Shown here: positions 46,501 to 56,466 of the stretch, piece after piece
How positions within the stretch are numbered: the stretch's first letter is position 1
Layout of the letters: each line of letters begins with the position of its first letter
DNA from: JAJEBT01 sp965221485
GTDB taxonomy: Bacteria > Pseudomonadota > Alphaproteobacteria > MPNO01 > UBA830
Assembly: GCA_965221485.1 (NCBI GenBank)
Contig: OZ244893.1
Coordinates: forward strand, 2,480,001 to 2,544,000
DNA: 64,000 nt
Direction: 5' to 3'
Notes under the pieces: generated by a model
Seen by the model: only the letters and a program-made list of their open reading frames with translations
What the model was told of the DNA's origin: nothing
The model's database searches: none
Made by a program: the position numbers and the translations under genes

Positions 46501-47520
46501 TTAACGGAACGGCGGGGCATACATCAGCCCGCCGTCCTTCCATTGGGCGTTGACACCGCGCGCCAGCCCGATCGGGGTGTTGGTGCCCAGATTCGCTTCG
46601 AAGACTTCCCCGTAATTGCCGACCTGGGAAATGATGTTGACAGCCCAGTCGGATGAAAGCTTGAGAGCCTCAAGACCCTGCAATTTTTCCTTGCCCAGAA
46701 GCCTGTTGATCTCCGGATTGTTGGTACCGGCCGCCATTGTCTTGACGTTCTGGGACGTAATCCCCAGTTCCTCGGCAGCAACCATCGCATTCAGCGTCCA
46801 ACGCACGATATCGGCCCACTGATCATCGCCATGGCGTACCAGCGGTCCAAGCGGCTCCTTCGAAATGATTTCCGGAAGCACCATATGGTCGTCAGCGTTG
46901 TCAAGCGCCGCACGGGTCGCGGCAAGGCCCGATGCATCGGTGGTGTAGACGTCGCAACGCCCTGCGAGATAATTGGTCCGCGCCTCACTGTTCGTTTCGA
47001 TCGGCACGGGCTTGTACTGCATGCCATTCACCCGGAAGAAATCAGCCAGATTCAGCTCGGTGGTCGTACCAGTCTGGATGCATACGGACGCGCCTTCCAG
47101 TTCCTTGGCTGATTTGACGCCGAGACTTGTGGGTACGAGGAATCCCTGTCCATCGTAGTAATTGACTCCGACAAACGTGAGTTGAAGATCCACATCCCTG
47201 CTGAAGGTCCACGTTGTGTTGCGTGACAGCATATCGACCTCAGCGGACCTCAAGGCTGTAAAACGGGTCTTTCCGGTCAGATGAGTATATTTCACCTTGC
47301 TTGCATCACCGAACACCGCAGCAGCAACGGCGCGACAAAGATCCACGTCGAATCCGCGCCAGACGCCCTTGTCATCGGGAGCAGCAAATCCGACCAGACC
47401 GGTATTGATTCCGCATTGCAGATGTCCGCGCGCCCGAACATCATCAAGCGTCGCTGACTGCGCCGACAGCGCTGTTGCCGTGAGCGCGGCCACGGCAAGG
47501 GAAAAGACAGGCAGTTTCAT
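46501..47520 (-). CDS. aapJ: General L-amino-acid ABC transporter periplasmic binding protein
   Basis: A 339-residue exported protein starting at MKLPVFSLAVAAL, with a signal peptide ending LSAQSA and AAAGGATACGAA upstream. The mature part opens TLDDVRARGHLQCGIN and contains GVWRGFDVDLCRAVAAA, YYDGQGFLVP and IQTGTTTELNLADFFR, all typical of AapJ. The 130 extra upstream codons in frame are rejected because they precede the signal peptide. A possible promoter (TTGACC at 47593-47598, weak CAATAT 17 bp downstream on the minus strand) lies about 50-80 bp before the start. Confidence 0.95.
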   Translation of the reverse strand: MKLPVFSLAVAALTATALSAQSATLDDVRARGHLQCGINTGLVGFAAPDDKGVWRGFDVDLCRAVAAAVFGDASKVKYTHLTGKTRFTALRSAEVDMLSRNTTWTFSRDVDLQLTFVGVNYYDGQGFLVPTSLGVKSAKELEGASVCIQTGTTTELNLADFFRVNGMQYKPVPIETNSEARTNYLAGRCDVYTTDASGLAATRAALDNADDHMVLPEIISKEPLGPLVRHGDDQWADIVRWTLNAMVAAEELGITSQNVKTMAAGTNNPEINRLLGKEKLQGLEALKLSSDWAVNIISQVGNYGEVFEANLGTNTPIGLARGVNAQWKDGGLMYAPPFR

Positions 47521-48110
47521 TTCGTATCCTTTCGATTCGAGGAACGGGTTGTACGAGCCCCGACAATCTATATTGAGATGTTGCAGTGGCAAGGTCAACT
47601 GTTGCGCCCGGGTTACATCCGGGCCCCGCGCCGAATTCCTGCACACACCCCTTCGGTTGCCGCCCCCCCGGAACCGTCCCTGCGGGACAGAACAACCGAT
47701 ATCGCGGATCGTTGTTGCAACCTGATCATCGACCGGGCCGCGACCCGACCAGGGTACGAAATTCCACATGAGGTAAACTGCGAAACAGTCTGGCAACCGG
47801 GACATCATCGGACGGTAAAGCGGCCGGATTTGATCGGAGAATGCCGCGATTCCAGCTCAACCGGCTGCCGCAGACCAGGCAGGGTTCCCGGCAGATATCG
47901 GGGTCGTTGACCGGCCCGGCCCTTTCGGGATCCCGTCCATGATGGTTGTCGCTGGTCCGGGGCTGTCGTGCTACTGTCCATTCGTCATTGCCGGGGCCCG
48001 GTCACCAGGTCAGGGTGAAACCCCTGGACAGTGACGACATGCAGACGGGCCCGAAGCGGTCGGACACGACGCAGTCAGCCGTGATGGCCGTGCGAGGGAA
48101 CATCCGAAAA
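47521..48110. other. Divergent intergenic region between aapJ and the ThDP enzyme genes
   Basis: 590 bp with no recognisable gene; it must hold promoters for both sides. The region near 47560-47600 is AT-richer and may be the aap promoter. Frames here are GC-biased. Confidence 0.45.
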
Positions 48111-48638
48111 ATGGAGTTTTCCCGTTTGAACAGAAAGATCGAAATTGCCCGCATGATCGTCGATCAGGCGGCAGACAGCGGGATCAAACTGGTGGCCAGC
48201 CTTCCTGACAACTGGTTGGCCGATGTCATCCGGACCTTTGATGACGATGATCGCTTCCATCACGTTCCGGTCAACCGTGAGGAATCTGCCGTCGGCCTTT
48301 GTGCAGGTGCTTTCCTGGGCGGCCTTGGCTCCGTGGCCGTGATGGGTGCATCGGGCATGATGACCCTTGTCTATGCGATAACCAAAATCAATTACACTTA
48401 CGAGATCCCGGTTTTCTTCCTGATCACCTTGCGTGGTTCCCCCGGAGACCGCCACAAGCATCACGCATCGAACGGGCTCTATCTGTTGCCGGTCATGGAT
48501 GCAATCAACCTGCCATACCGAATCGTGGATTCGGCTGAAAGTATTTCCCAGTTGGCTACGATGTACAGCCATTCACGCATCTACAGCCGTCCTGCCGCGC
48601 TGGTTCTGACCGGCGAACTGCTTCGGGGGGCGCGCTGA
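48111..48638 (+). CDS. ThDP-dependent decarboxylase, N-terminal (Pyr-domain) subunit, ComD-like
   Basis: A 175-residue protein corresponding to the N-terminal Pyr domain of ThDP enzymes. The motif VPVNREESAVG carries the Glu that activates the cofactor, and LVASLPDNWLADVI and MGASGMMTLVYAI fit the sulfopyruvate/phosphonopyruvate decarboxylase alpha pattern. The start is taken at 48111 (MEFSRLNRKIEI); earlier in-frame starts at 48039 and 48084 are possible. The PP-domain subunit is encoded 2 bp downstream, so the active enzyme is a two-chain complex. The 2-oxo acid substrate is unknown. Confidence 0.82.
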   Translation: MEFSRLNRKIEIARMIVDQAADSGIKLVASLPDNWLADVIRTFDDDDRFHHVPVNREESAVGLCAGAFLGGLGSVAVMGASGMMTLVYAITKINYTYEIPVFFLITLRGSPGDRHKHHASNGLYLLPVMDAINLPYRIVDSAESISQLATMYSHSRIYSRPAALVLTGELLRGAR

Positions 48639-48640
48639 CG

Positions 48641-49258
48641 ATGGCGATGCCGTTCCGTGCCGGTTTTGAATACCTGGTGTCGCGATGGACGGACGAGCTG
48701 ATTGTCCCTTCCGCAGGGAACAGCTGTCAGATGTGGTGGAATCTGACGCGGGAAACGGAACGGGTCTTTTATCTTGATGCGTCGATGAGTCTTTCAACGC
48801 TCTTCGGATCCGGCATTGCGTATTCTGTTCCTGAGGCCCATGTCTGGGCCTTCATCGGGGATGGCGCATTTTGCATGAACCCCGGGACGCTCATGGTGGA
48901 GCGGGATCTCGATTTGCCAAACCTGACCCACATCCTTGTTTCAAACCGTGTCTACGGAGGCACCTCCGACATTGATCTTCCGAACCGGGACGCAAACGAT
49001 TACGTGTCCATGGCCCGTAGCATGGGTGTCGAGCGCGTATTTGCTTTCGATGCCATCTCGGATCTGCAGGAGGGTTTTGAACAGGCCTTTCGAGGGAACC
49101 GGGAGGGGCTGACTTTCGTGGTGCTGGAAGTCGAGCCATTGACTGTTCAGGATGCCGCGCTTGAGGGTCCGCCCATGGACGGACCCGAAATCAAGTTTCG
49201 CTTCGGCCGTTATATTGAGAGGACTTACGGGAAAAAGATCTTCACCCACCAGATTTGA
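48641..49258 (+). CDS. ThDP-dependent decarboxylase, C-terminal (PP-domain) subunit, ComE-like
   Basis: A 205-residue protein with the Mg-ThDP motif GDGAFCMNPG...NRVYGG (residues ~74-106), as in the C-terminal half of sulfopyruvate or phosphonopyruvate decarboxylases. FYLDASMSLSTLFGSGIAY corresponds to the conserved lead-in of this domain. It follows the Pyr-domain gene by two bases. In most ThDP decarboxylases both domains are one chain; the split form here is like ComDE, but there are no other coenzyme M or sulfonate genes nearby, so another 2-oxo acid is equally likely. Confidence 0.82.
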   Translation: MAMPFRAGFEYLVSRWTDELIVPSAGNSCQMWWNLTRETERVFYLDASMSLSTLFGSGIAYSVPEAHVWAFIGDGAFCMNPGTLMVERDLDLPNLTHILVSNRVYGGTSDIDLPNRDANDYVSMARSMGVERVFAFDAISDLQEGFEQAFRGNREGLTFVVLEVEPLTVQDAALEGPPMDGPEIKFRFGRYIERTYGKKIFTHQI

Positions 49259-49800
49259 AGGCGCTGCTGTTGCGGCCTGCGTCTGCACCCGCAAGCGAAA
49301 GGCAGGATGCAAGCGAACCGGGGGTCATGGAAACATGGTATTCCTTCCCGGGAACCGGACAACCGGAAGGTCCCGGATCGGGATTCGATTGGCACGTACC
49401 GGAAAAAGGGCTGCGATCCTCAGCGAACTGACAGATGTCGATTTCAGGCCAATCGCAGGTGCGATGTATCCGGGCACAGTTCTCCCGAGGTGCAGGAGGC
49501 GGTCACGCAGCATCCAGCCTGAACGTGGCTCGGACCGCTGCCTTCACGACCAGGCAGCCAGACGCTGCAGTGCAGCCAGCAGCGCGTTATCGTTGATCCG
49601 TCGTCGAAACCAGAATTGGCCGAAAGCGCCTCATGTCGCAGGTCCTGCGAAACGCGCTGTTGCCTGCGATCGATCACCATGGTCACGAAACTGGCAGCCG
49701 CGCATAATCACGAACCTGTCTCTTACAGGTCCATGGTCTCACGGCTTCCGCACTGACCGGCGTTTCTTTCGACCTCACATTGACGCTGACCCCGTTCCTC
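49259..49800. other. Gap between convergent genes
   Basis: 540 bp between the ThDP enzyme genes and the TonB-dependent receptor gene. No gene recognised. A small hairpin (ACCTGT-ctctt-ACAGGT at 49714-49730) is present but has no T-run. Confidence 0.45.
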
Positions 49801-52284
49801 TCAGAACTTCTGACTGAAGCTGAGAAAGAGCGTGCGGCCCCAGCTGGCTTCGGTTGGACCGTCAACACTGCTCGGGTTGGAGGTGTCGACAGCGAGGCCG
49901 GCGTCGGTCAGGTTCAAAATCCCAGCAGTAACCCGCGCGCCGACCAGACCCAGCGGGTTGGCCCAGTCCAGCTCAAGGTCATGGCCAGTCCACGAGTCGA
50001 ACCTGCCCACACCTGCCAGGTTTTCGTACCCCGAGCGGTAATTCGCGGTATAGACGGCCGTCAACCCGCCGCGCTGCGCCAGAAACCCGACGGTGGCGAT
50101 TTTTCTGGCAATGGGCAGCCGGCGCTCTTCACCCGCAATGCGCAGCTCTGCATCGGTGACGCGCCGCAGAACGCCGCGCAGCCCGACGGCGCCCCAGCTG
50201 GTCCGGAAACCGCCGCCAAACCGTACATTGACGCCAGATGTTTCACTGTCAACCACATTCGCGTAGCTGTCGCGGATGGTGATGTCACCCCCGCTCCGAT
50301 CGATGCAATTCGTCCCGTGGACACCTCCACATTCAGGCATGTTTTGCATTGCCCAGTCGGCGCTGTTCTGCCCCGCTTCACCCGAACTCGACAGTCGATA
50401 CCATTCCAGACCGAAAGAGAACGGACCACGGCTGGCAACTCCGCCGACAGATATTCGTTCAGAGAAAGAGGGGTCCAGTTGAGGATTGCCCGTTGTCACT
50501 CGGCTCACCTGCCGGGGATTCGAGCCGGTGCAGGTGCGGGGCGGAGGTCCGCTGCCAGGGTCGCAATCAACGTAGGGGTGGTCCTGTACATCGGAGCTGT
50601 ACAGACGCCACATCGGGGGAGATCTGTCTCCGGCACTCCATGAGCTGCGCAGGGTCACCAGATCGATCGGACGCATTTCGACCGACAGGCGCCATGAGTT
50701 CAGCCTGCCTATATCGTCGTACTCGTCGGTGCGACCGCCGACCCTGAGTGCCATATTGTCCAGCACCGGTAACGACATCTCGGCGAAGGCTCCGACAGCA
50801 TTTCGGTCTCCGGCATAGCTGATCCCTCCGGAACCGAGCACCTCGGAAACAGGATAAGCCGTTCCATCATCATCGTGGAAAACCATAATCTGATGCTGGT
50901 CCAAAGTGCTGGCCTGGACACCTGCGGCCCAAGCCGCGTCCTGCTTTCCGATTGTGAACCCGGATCCCTCAAGTGCCAGCCGGGCTTCCAGGTATTCTCC
51001 GCCTGCCTCTATTTCCTCACGCAGAATCGCATTCCTCATTGCCTGCACGTGCTGGGGCGCCGTCGAGAACGGATTCACGAGGTCATAATTGCCTGCTTCG
51101 ATTTCTTCTCTGATCCTGCCTGCATGAACGAAGTTTTCGCCAGTGCGGAAATTGTCGACCCGGGTGGCGCTGATACGTGCATCATAGCCAAGGCTGTCCG
51201 TCAGCGGGCCTTCGACGCTAATAGCGAGATCGTATTCCTCGCTGTCTGTCTGCCAGTCCCGGTTGCCGAGAGCGACGAAGCGGTGCGCTACGGAGATCAG
51301 GTCGTTGGCATCCGCCTGAAAGTCCGATCCGGCAGCTTCGTTGATTGCCTGAAGCAGGTTCGCGTCCGGTCTCAGGGAAAATGTGCCGACCGCCGGTGCG
51401 TAGCGGAACGCGGATTGGCCCTGCACAATGCGCGCTTCAACATGGAGATCGGAGCTGTCTCCGAGGGGGTGATCAAGGCTCAACGTTGCTGACGTCTGTT
51501 CAAGGCTATCTGTATTCCACATGAATTTCCCGTAGGCGAAACCGCAGCCCTTGTCGCCATTGCTGATACCCGGCGGGTTTGCGAGCGGGCCGGTATAGCC
51601 CCTTTCCGGATCGCATTCTCCGAGAGATACAGACCTGATACCCGTGAACGCTCCTTCGTCGTTGAGCTGGACAACCCAGACCGTGTTGCCGCCCACGCTG
51701 ATGTTCTGTCCTTCATTGAACGAACCGCTCTCGGTCCATTTTGAGCGACTGTAGTCCCGGTGCCGCGCTGCGATTTCCCGGCGATCGAGGACATCCGCGC
51801 CAATGGTGACGCGGCCCTTGCCGACGTCGCCACCCCAAGTGACACTGCCCTGCCACCCGTCGCCACCCGTCTGGTCAGGGGCCCGCGCAAGTGCACGGGT
51901 TTCGAAGCCATCCAGTTCGTTACGCAGGACGATGTTGAGCGCGCCACGCACGGCGCCGCCATCGAGAGTCCCCAGGCTATCGCCTCCCAACACCTCGATT
52001 CGCTCGATTGCCGATATTGGCAAGCTTTCAAGGCTGCCGCTGGTCGTGGCGTAGGGTCTTCCATTGATCATGACAAGGACTGAGGGCCCGCCCGTAAGCA
52101 CGTAACGAGCAATGCCGGTGTCAAGGAACTCCCCAAGGGTCTGGACACCGGCACGAAGGAGACTCTGTCGATCTAATTCCACGATCACTCGGGGCTTGGG
52201 TGCAAGCGGGCCGGCAAAAGCCATATTCCCTGCCAGAATTGTGACGGTCGCAAGCAACGCAACAAAAACCAAAAACCTTCTCAT
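49801..52284 (-). CDS. TonB-dependent outer-membrane receptor
   Basis: An 827-residue receptor with a signal peptide (MRRFLVFVALLATV...AFAGP). An N-terminal plug domain of ~130 residues follows, including SIERIEVLGGDSLGTLDGGAVRGALNIVLR-type sequence, then a long beta-barrel ending in Phe (LFLSFSQKF). GGAGG precedes the ATG at 52284; an in-frame GTG 21 bp upstream is less likely. The plug is short and I see no obvious TonB box. It stands alone, with no regulator or ABC importer adjacent, so the ligand cannot be predicted. Confidence 0.9.
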   Translation of the reverse strand: MRRFLVFVALLATVTILAGNMAFAGPLAPKPRVIVELDRQSLLRAGVQTLGEFLDTGIARYVLTGGPSVLVMINGRPYATTSGSLESLPISAIERIEVLGGDSLGTLDGGAVRGALNIVLRNELDGFETRALARAPDQTGGDGWQGSVTWGGDVGKGRVTIGADVLDRREIAARHRDYSRSKWTESGSFNEGQNISVGGNTVWVVQLNDEGAFTGIRSVSLGECDPERGYTGPLANPPGISNGDKGCGFAYGKFMWNTDSLEQTSATLSLDHPLGDSSDLHVEARIVQGQSAFRYAPAVGTFSLRPDANLLQAINEAAGSDFQADANDLISVAHRFVALGNRDWQTDSEEYDLAISVEGPLTDSLGYDARISATRVDNFRTGENFVHAGRIREEIEAGNYDLVNPFSTAPQHVQAMRNAILREEIEAGGEYLEARLALEGSGFTIGKQDAAWAAGVQASTLDQHQIMVFHDDDGTAYPVSEVLGSGGISYAGDRNAVGAFAEMSLPVLDNMALRVGGRTDEYDDIGRLNSWRLSVEMRPIDLVTLRSSWSAGDRSPPMWRLYSSDVQDHPYVDCDPGSGPPPRTCTGSNPRQVSRVTTGNPQLDPSFSERISVGGVASRGPFSFGLEWYRLSSSGEAGQNSADWAMQNMPECGGVHGTNCIDRSGGDITIRDSYANVVDSETSGVNVRFGGGFRTSWGAVGLRGVLRRVTDAELRIAGEERRLPIARKIATVGFLAQRGGLTAVYTANYRSGYENLAGVGRFDSWTGHDLELDWANPLGLVGARVTAGILNLTDAGLAVDTSNPSSVDGPTEASWGRTLFLSFSQKF

Positions 52285-52840
52285 GAGAGATCTGCCTCCC
52301 CACAAGCGCTGTTCGTTGCCTCAATACTAGATCGCATACCAGGCCAAGTCGAATTTCTGAGCGAAAGAGACGGAAAAAGAGACGGCCTGGCGCAGGTAAA
52401 GGGACTGCACGTTACGGCGGCCTCTGCCGGTCCTTCTCACAACACCGGAACCAGTAAGCTCCGGGGAGCAGCGTATGAAAGCGTGGGCGCGTCGCCGAAG
52501 CAGATGGCGCAGGCCGTAGAGACCGCACAAATGAAGCGTGAGCCTTTGATCCGCACGAGCCAGGATCGCATACGCGGGCCTTCCGCAAACACCGGGCCAC
52601 GAGGGGCCAGAATGGTGTCTTCAGTTCTCTCGATCCGGTTGTTCCGGAAAGACTTGTCACGGATTTTCATGACCGGGCCGGCTACAAACGACGCCACTCC
52701 TGAAGCTCCGACATTCCGAGGCCAGTTTACGCATCCTGATGTCGGCGCCCACCTGCAGTGCTATCAGGAACCGCGAGATCGGGGCCCGTCGTCATCAGAA
52801 TTCGGGACGATCACATGGTCGACGGAAGCCGGAGAGCCCG
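52285..52840. other. Gap between the receptor and the DUF2889 gene
   Basis: 550 bp with several minus-strand frames of up to ~86 codons, none recognisable. It contains the promoter of the receptor on the minus strand and is probably otherwise non-coding. Confidence 0.45.
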
Positions 52841-53410
52841 TCATTCAGCGCGTTCAGACTGCGCCGGGACGTAAAAGTCAGGAAACTGCGTCCGGATCAG
52901 CTCACCGTCCTCGGCCCACACATGGCAAGTATTGAGCGGAGGCTTCGGAGATCTCGCACCCTTGCCATCCGACGCCGAAGCCCTCGACCACCGGATCGTA
53001 TGCAAGGCAACCGTCGCGATGGGTCGCAACAAATCCACGAGATGTGTGCAACCCTCAACGCCACCCAGCCGCTGCCGAACGCGGTGATTCCAACCAGCCC
53101 CGATTTTCAGTCCCTTCAGCTTCTGAAACGCCGGCAGGATCGCTGGACACAAGGCGAAGGGTCCGGCATCAGTGACCGCCTCGACACCGCAAACGGTATA
53201 GTCGCGATCAACGGTCAGACGCAGCCACATGTCATGAAGCGGCTCCCCCGCCTGGATCTCTCCCCGAAACTGGTTCAGGAATGCATAAGCTTTCACATCG
53301 GTGAGATGACCCTCAATGTCATACAGCCCGTCCGAGCGCCGAAAACTCCGGCATTCAATGGCACGAGTATGAATCGGTTCTCGTTCGAGTACTGTTTCAG
53401 AAAGGGGCAT
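52841..53410 (-). CDS. DUF2889 domain-containing protein
   Basis: A 189-residue protein with the DUF2889 pattern: SFRRSDGLYDIEGHLTDVK near the start, GEPLHDMWLRLTVDRDYTV, KLKGLKIGAGW and LGGVEGCTHLVDLL. The function of this family is not known; members are common in Proteobacteria. It is 30 bp downstream of the CBS-domain gene on the same strand and may be the last gene of the aroK operon. Confidence 0.85.
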   Translation of the reverse strand: MPLSETVLEREPIHTRAIECRSFRRSDGLYDIEGHLTDVKAYAFLNQFRGEIQAGEPLHDMWLRLTVDRDYTVCGVEAVTDAGPFALCPAILPAFQKLKGLKIGAGWNHRVRQRLGGVEGCTHLVDLLRPIATVALHTIRWSRASASDGKGARSPKPPLNTCHVWAEDGELIRTQFPDFYVPAQSERAE

Positions 53411-53440
53411 TCAATCTTTCCGTGTTTCTGGATTTCGAAA

Positions 53441-54745
53441 TCAGTCCCTGGCCGAGTCCGAACCCGCGTTTGCATCCAGCTTCGTCACCCGAATCAGAGT
53501 GATCCGGTTGCGCTGGCGACTGACAACTTCGAGCCGAAATTCCGGGAACTCAAATCGTTCTCCGGCATCGGGGATTGCACGTGCCTTGTTAATGACAAGT
53601 CCCGCAATCGTGACCGCCTCCTGGTCCGGCAATGTCCAGCCGAACCGGCGGTTGAGATCACGTACGGTCACGTCACCCGGCACAAGGTGGGAACCACCCT
53701 CTTCCTCACCGATACCATCGGTCGTCGCATCATGTTCATCATTAATGTCGCCGACAATTTCCTCGAGTATGTCTTCCAGAGTGACAACACCCATGAAAGT
53801 GCCGTATTCATCGACCACCAAAGCAAAATGTTCTCGCCGACCCTGAAAGGCAAACAGTTGATCGCGCAAGCGCGTTGATTCAGGAACGAACCATGGTGGA
53901 GAACAGATTTCATCCAGAAAAAGATCGTCGATCGAATCGCCATGGGCATGAACGGCCCGCAGCAGATCTTTTGCATGCATGACGCCAATGATGTTGTCCG
54001 GCGTATCTTTCCAGAGAGGAATACGTGTAAACGGGCTCTTCAGCGCTTCGTCAACGATCCTTCCCGTCGGCAGGGACGCATCGATCATGAAGACGTTCTG
54101 GCGATGCTGCATGACCATTCCGACATCAACATCAGCAAGATCCAGAATGCTGTGCAGCATGATCTGCTGCTGCTTTCCCCCGTCATCCGCGCCGGGCTGA
54201 AGCGCAATCGCACCTCGCAATTCTTCCGTTGCCAGTTGCATATTGTGTCCATTCTCACCCTGTCCTCCCATCAGCTTCCTGACACCGGTCAACCAGTAGA
54301 TGATCTGCATGAATGGGGACAGGAAGCGGACAAGCAGGTTGATAACAGGGGCCACGACAAGCGCCATGTTATCGGCATGGCGAAATGCATAGGTTTTTGG
54401 AATCACCTCGCCGAATATCAGAACGAGAAGCGTCATCGAAACCGTCGCGTAGACGACGCCTGCTTCGCCGAACAATCCGATCAGCACACTGGTGGCGAGC
54501 GCCGACGCAAGAATATTGACCAGATTGTTGCCCAGCAGGATGGCGCCAAGCATTCGGTCCTGCCGTTCACGCAAACCGTTGACAATCGAGGCCCGGCGGC
54601 TTCCCTTGACGGACATCTGGTGCATTCTCGGTCTGGATGCGGCCGTCAATGCCGTCTCGGAACCAGAGAAAAACGCAGAGAGAACGACAAGGAGCAGAAT
54701 CGCAGCCAGCGCAATCAGGGTCGTGTATTCCATCAGTAAAGGCAT
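53441..54745 (-). CDS. CNNM/CorC-type hemolysin-family membrane protein with CBS pair
   Basis: A 434-residue protein: an N-terminal DUF21 membrane domain with ~4 hydrophobic segments (EYTTLIALAAILLLVVLSAFF, FGEVIPKTYAF), then a CBS domain pair (~205-325) and a C-terminal CorC/HlyC domain with LEDILEEIVGDINDEHD. The family is implicated in magnesium/cobalt efflux; hemolysin is a historical name. The start is taken at 54745 (MPLLMEY), with 54733 possible; neither has a strong ribosome-binding site. It follows aroB by about 20 bp in an arrangement typical of Rhodospirillales. Confidence 0.9.
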   Translation of the reverse strand: MPLLMEYTTLIALAAILLLVVLSAFFSGSETALTAASRPRMHQMSVKGSRRASIVNGLRERQDRMLGAILLGNNLVNILASALATSVLIGLFGEAGVVYATVSMTLLVLIFGEVIPKTYAFRHADNMALVVAPVINLLVRFLSPFMQIIYWLTGVRKLMGGQGENGHNMQLATEELRGAIALQPGADDGGKQQQIMLHSILDLADVDVGMVMQHRQNVFMIDASLPTGRIVDEALKSPFTRIPLWKDTPDNIIGVMHAKDLLRAVHAHGDSIDDLFLDEICSPPWFVPESTRLRDQLFAFQGRREHFALVVDEYGTFMGVVTLEDILEEIVGDINDEHDATTDGIGEEEGGSHLVPGDVTVRDLNRRFGWTLPDQEAVTIAGLVINKARAIPDAGERFEFPEFRLEVVSRQRNRITLIRVTKLDANAGSDSARD

Positions 54746-54764
54746 GCAGCCGGTTGCAGCACGA

Positions 54765-55877
54765 TCATGCGGGCCGAGCCTCCTCCAGTATTGAGCGGAC
54801 GGCTCCCATGTCAACTTCCCTGGCAATGAAAGCGTGGCCAATGCCGCGCGTCAGAATGAAGGATACCTGTCCGTCACGAACCTTCTTGTCATGCTTCATG
54901 TGTGCGATCAGCCCTTCCGGGTCCCAGCGGAGCCCGGCGACAGACGGAAGCTCAAGAGGCAAACCGACATTCCTGAAGTGGCGGCGAACGCGATCAACGT
55001 CGCTGCGTGGACACAGCCCGAGCGCAGCCGACAATTCGAACGCCATGATCATTCCGATCGCAACGGCTTCACCATGCAACAGGTCGTTTCCGAATCCTGC
55101 CTCGGTCTCAAAGGCATGACCAAACGTGTGTCCGAAATTCAGTAGCGCCCGGTTTTCCGCCTCACGCTCATCATGACCCACAATGGCCGCCTTGGCAGCA
55201 CAACTGGCATGCACAGCATGGCGCCAGGCTACCTCATCGCCGGATACAACGTCCGGACCCCCTGTTTCCAGCCATTCGAAGAACTCCACGTCCCCGATCA
55301 GGCCATATTTTACCACTTCTGCATAACCGGCCAACCATTGCCTTCGGGGCAGCGTCTGAAGCAGGTCCAGTTCGGCAACCACAAGGGACGGCTGGTAAAA
55401 CGCGCCAACAAGGTTCTTGCCGTGACGCGTGTTGATGCCCGTCTTTCCACCAACCGAACTGTCAACCTGGGCCAGGAGCGTCGTCGGAATCTGAATCAAA
55501 CGGATGCCGCGCAGAACCATGCTTGCAGCAAAGCCGGCAAGGTCGCCGACGACCCCGCCACCAAGTGCATACAATGTTGAGGAACGCTCCGGTCTCCCTT
55601 CGAGGACCGTCCGGACCACATTTTCAAGACATGAGAATGTCTTTGAATGTTCACCTGCGGGGACGACAATCGGAGAGGGAGGCGAGCCTGCCGGCTTCAA
55701 TGCGTTAACTGCCCGGTCCAGATGATGATGGGCCACGATCTCATCGGTGACAATCCAGCACGGGCCCTCATGAGGCTTGAGATATTCATCCAGTGACCCT
55801 GGCTCAAGCAGGTTTTTTCCGATGACAATGTCGTAGGATCGCTCACCCAGATCGACGCGGAGCAGACTCTCAGCCAT
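54765..55877 (-). CDS. aroB: 3-dehydroquinate synthase
   Basis: A 370-residue enzyme of the shikimate pathway converting DAHP to 3-dehydroquinate using NAD+ and a metal. Conserved AroB sequences include GGGVVGDLAGFAA, RGIRLIQIPTTLLAQVDSSVGGKTGIN and HGEAVAIGM, with a metal-binding His in NFGHTFGHAFE. The start is MAESLL at 55877 (GGAGAGGAA upstream), overlapping the end of aroK by 8 bp. The operon order aroK-aroB is standard. Confidence 0.97.
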   Translation of the reverse strand: MAESLLRVDLGERSYDIVIGKNLLEPGSLDEYLKPHEGPCWIVTDEIVAHHHLDRAVNALKPAGSPPSPIVVPAGEHSKTFSCLENVVRTVLEGRPERSSTLYALGGGVVGDLAGFAASMVLRGIRLIQIPTTLLAQVDSSVGGKTGINTRHGKNLVGAFYQPSLVVAELDLLQTLPRRQWLAGYAEVVKYGLIGDVEFFEWLETGGPDVVSGDEVAWRHAVHASCAAKAAIVGHDEREAENRALLNFGHTFGHAFETEAGFGNDLLHGEAVAIGMIMAFELSAALGLCPRSDVDRVRRHFRNVGLPLELPSVAGLRWDPEGLIAHMKHDKKVRDGQVSFILTRGIGHAFIAREVDMGAVRSILEEARPA

Positions 55878-56466
55878 TTCCTCTCCTGGCCTTTTCTGCT
55901 CTTGCAACGTGGGATTGGAGCCCGGCGATCACCTTTTCGAAAGTAGCATCGATATCCTCATTGCCGATCCGAATGTGCAAATGTGCCTCCGAATAGTAGG
56001 GGCGACGTTCCTGGATCAGCCGCTCCAGAGTGGCACGCTTGTCATCAACCTTGAGCAGCGGTCTGTCATTGCGGCGCAGGATCCGGTTCAGGATCACATC
56101 AAGTTCAACATCCAGCCAGATGGACAGCCCGTTCCGATGAAGGGTCTCGCGGGTCTCCTCGTCGATCACCGCTCCGCCACCCGTCGCCAGCACAGTCCTT
56201 TTCGCCTTCATGAGACGAGCAATGACCCTCCGCTCACCATCCCGAAATGCCGCTTCACCATAGCGTGAGAAAATTTCCTCGATCGTGCAGTTCGCCGCCC
56301 GTTCGATTTCCACATCCGCATCAATGAACTTGCGCTCCAGCGCAGCCGCGAGAAGTCGACCAATTGAGGACTTGCCCACACCCATCATGCCGACAAGAAT
56401 CAGCGGCTTGTCGGAAAGAGCCTTGGCAAGCGCCAGGATTTCGGGTTGGGCTTCCCGCCCGTTCAC
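55870..56466 (-). CDS. aroK: Shikimate kinase
   Basis: A 198-residue kinase phosphorylating shikimate. The P-loop is GMMGVGKSSIG (residues 26-36), followed by FIDADVEIE (Asp for shikimate binding) and the ATGGGAV motif (Gly-rich substrate loop). RNDRPLLK carries the lid Arg. The start is GTG at 56466 with GGAAGGA upstream. It is the first gene of the minus-strand aroK-aroB-CBS-DUF2889 group. Confidence 0.96.
   Translation of the reverse strand: MNGREAQPEILALAKALSDKPLILVGMMGVGKSSIGRLLAAALERKFIDADVEIERAANCTIEEIFSRYGEAAFRDGERRVIARLMKAKRTVLATGGGAVIDEETRETLHRNGLSIWLDVELDVILNRILRRNDRPLLKVDDKRATLERLIQERRPYYSEAHLHIRIGNEDIDATFEKVIAGLQSHVARAEKARRGNG

Noticed and set aside
45158..46504. 448-codon plus-strand frame
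   Set aside because: Antisense to aapQ; Gln/Asp/His-rich composition is the mirror of membrane codons.
49714..49730. Small hairpin ACCTGT-ctctt-ACAGGT
   Set aside because: Only 6 bp with no T-run; too weak to call a terminator.
49152..49817. 221-codon plus-strand frame after the ThDP genes
   Set aside because: Starts inside the ComE-like gene in another frame and shows no domain; Arg/Ser/Pro-rich shadow.
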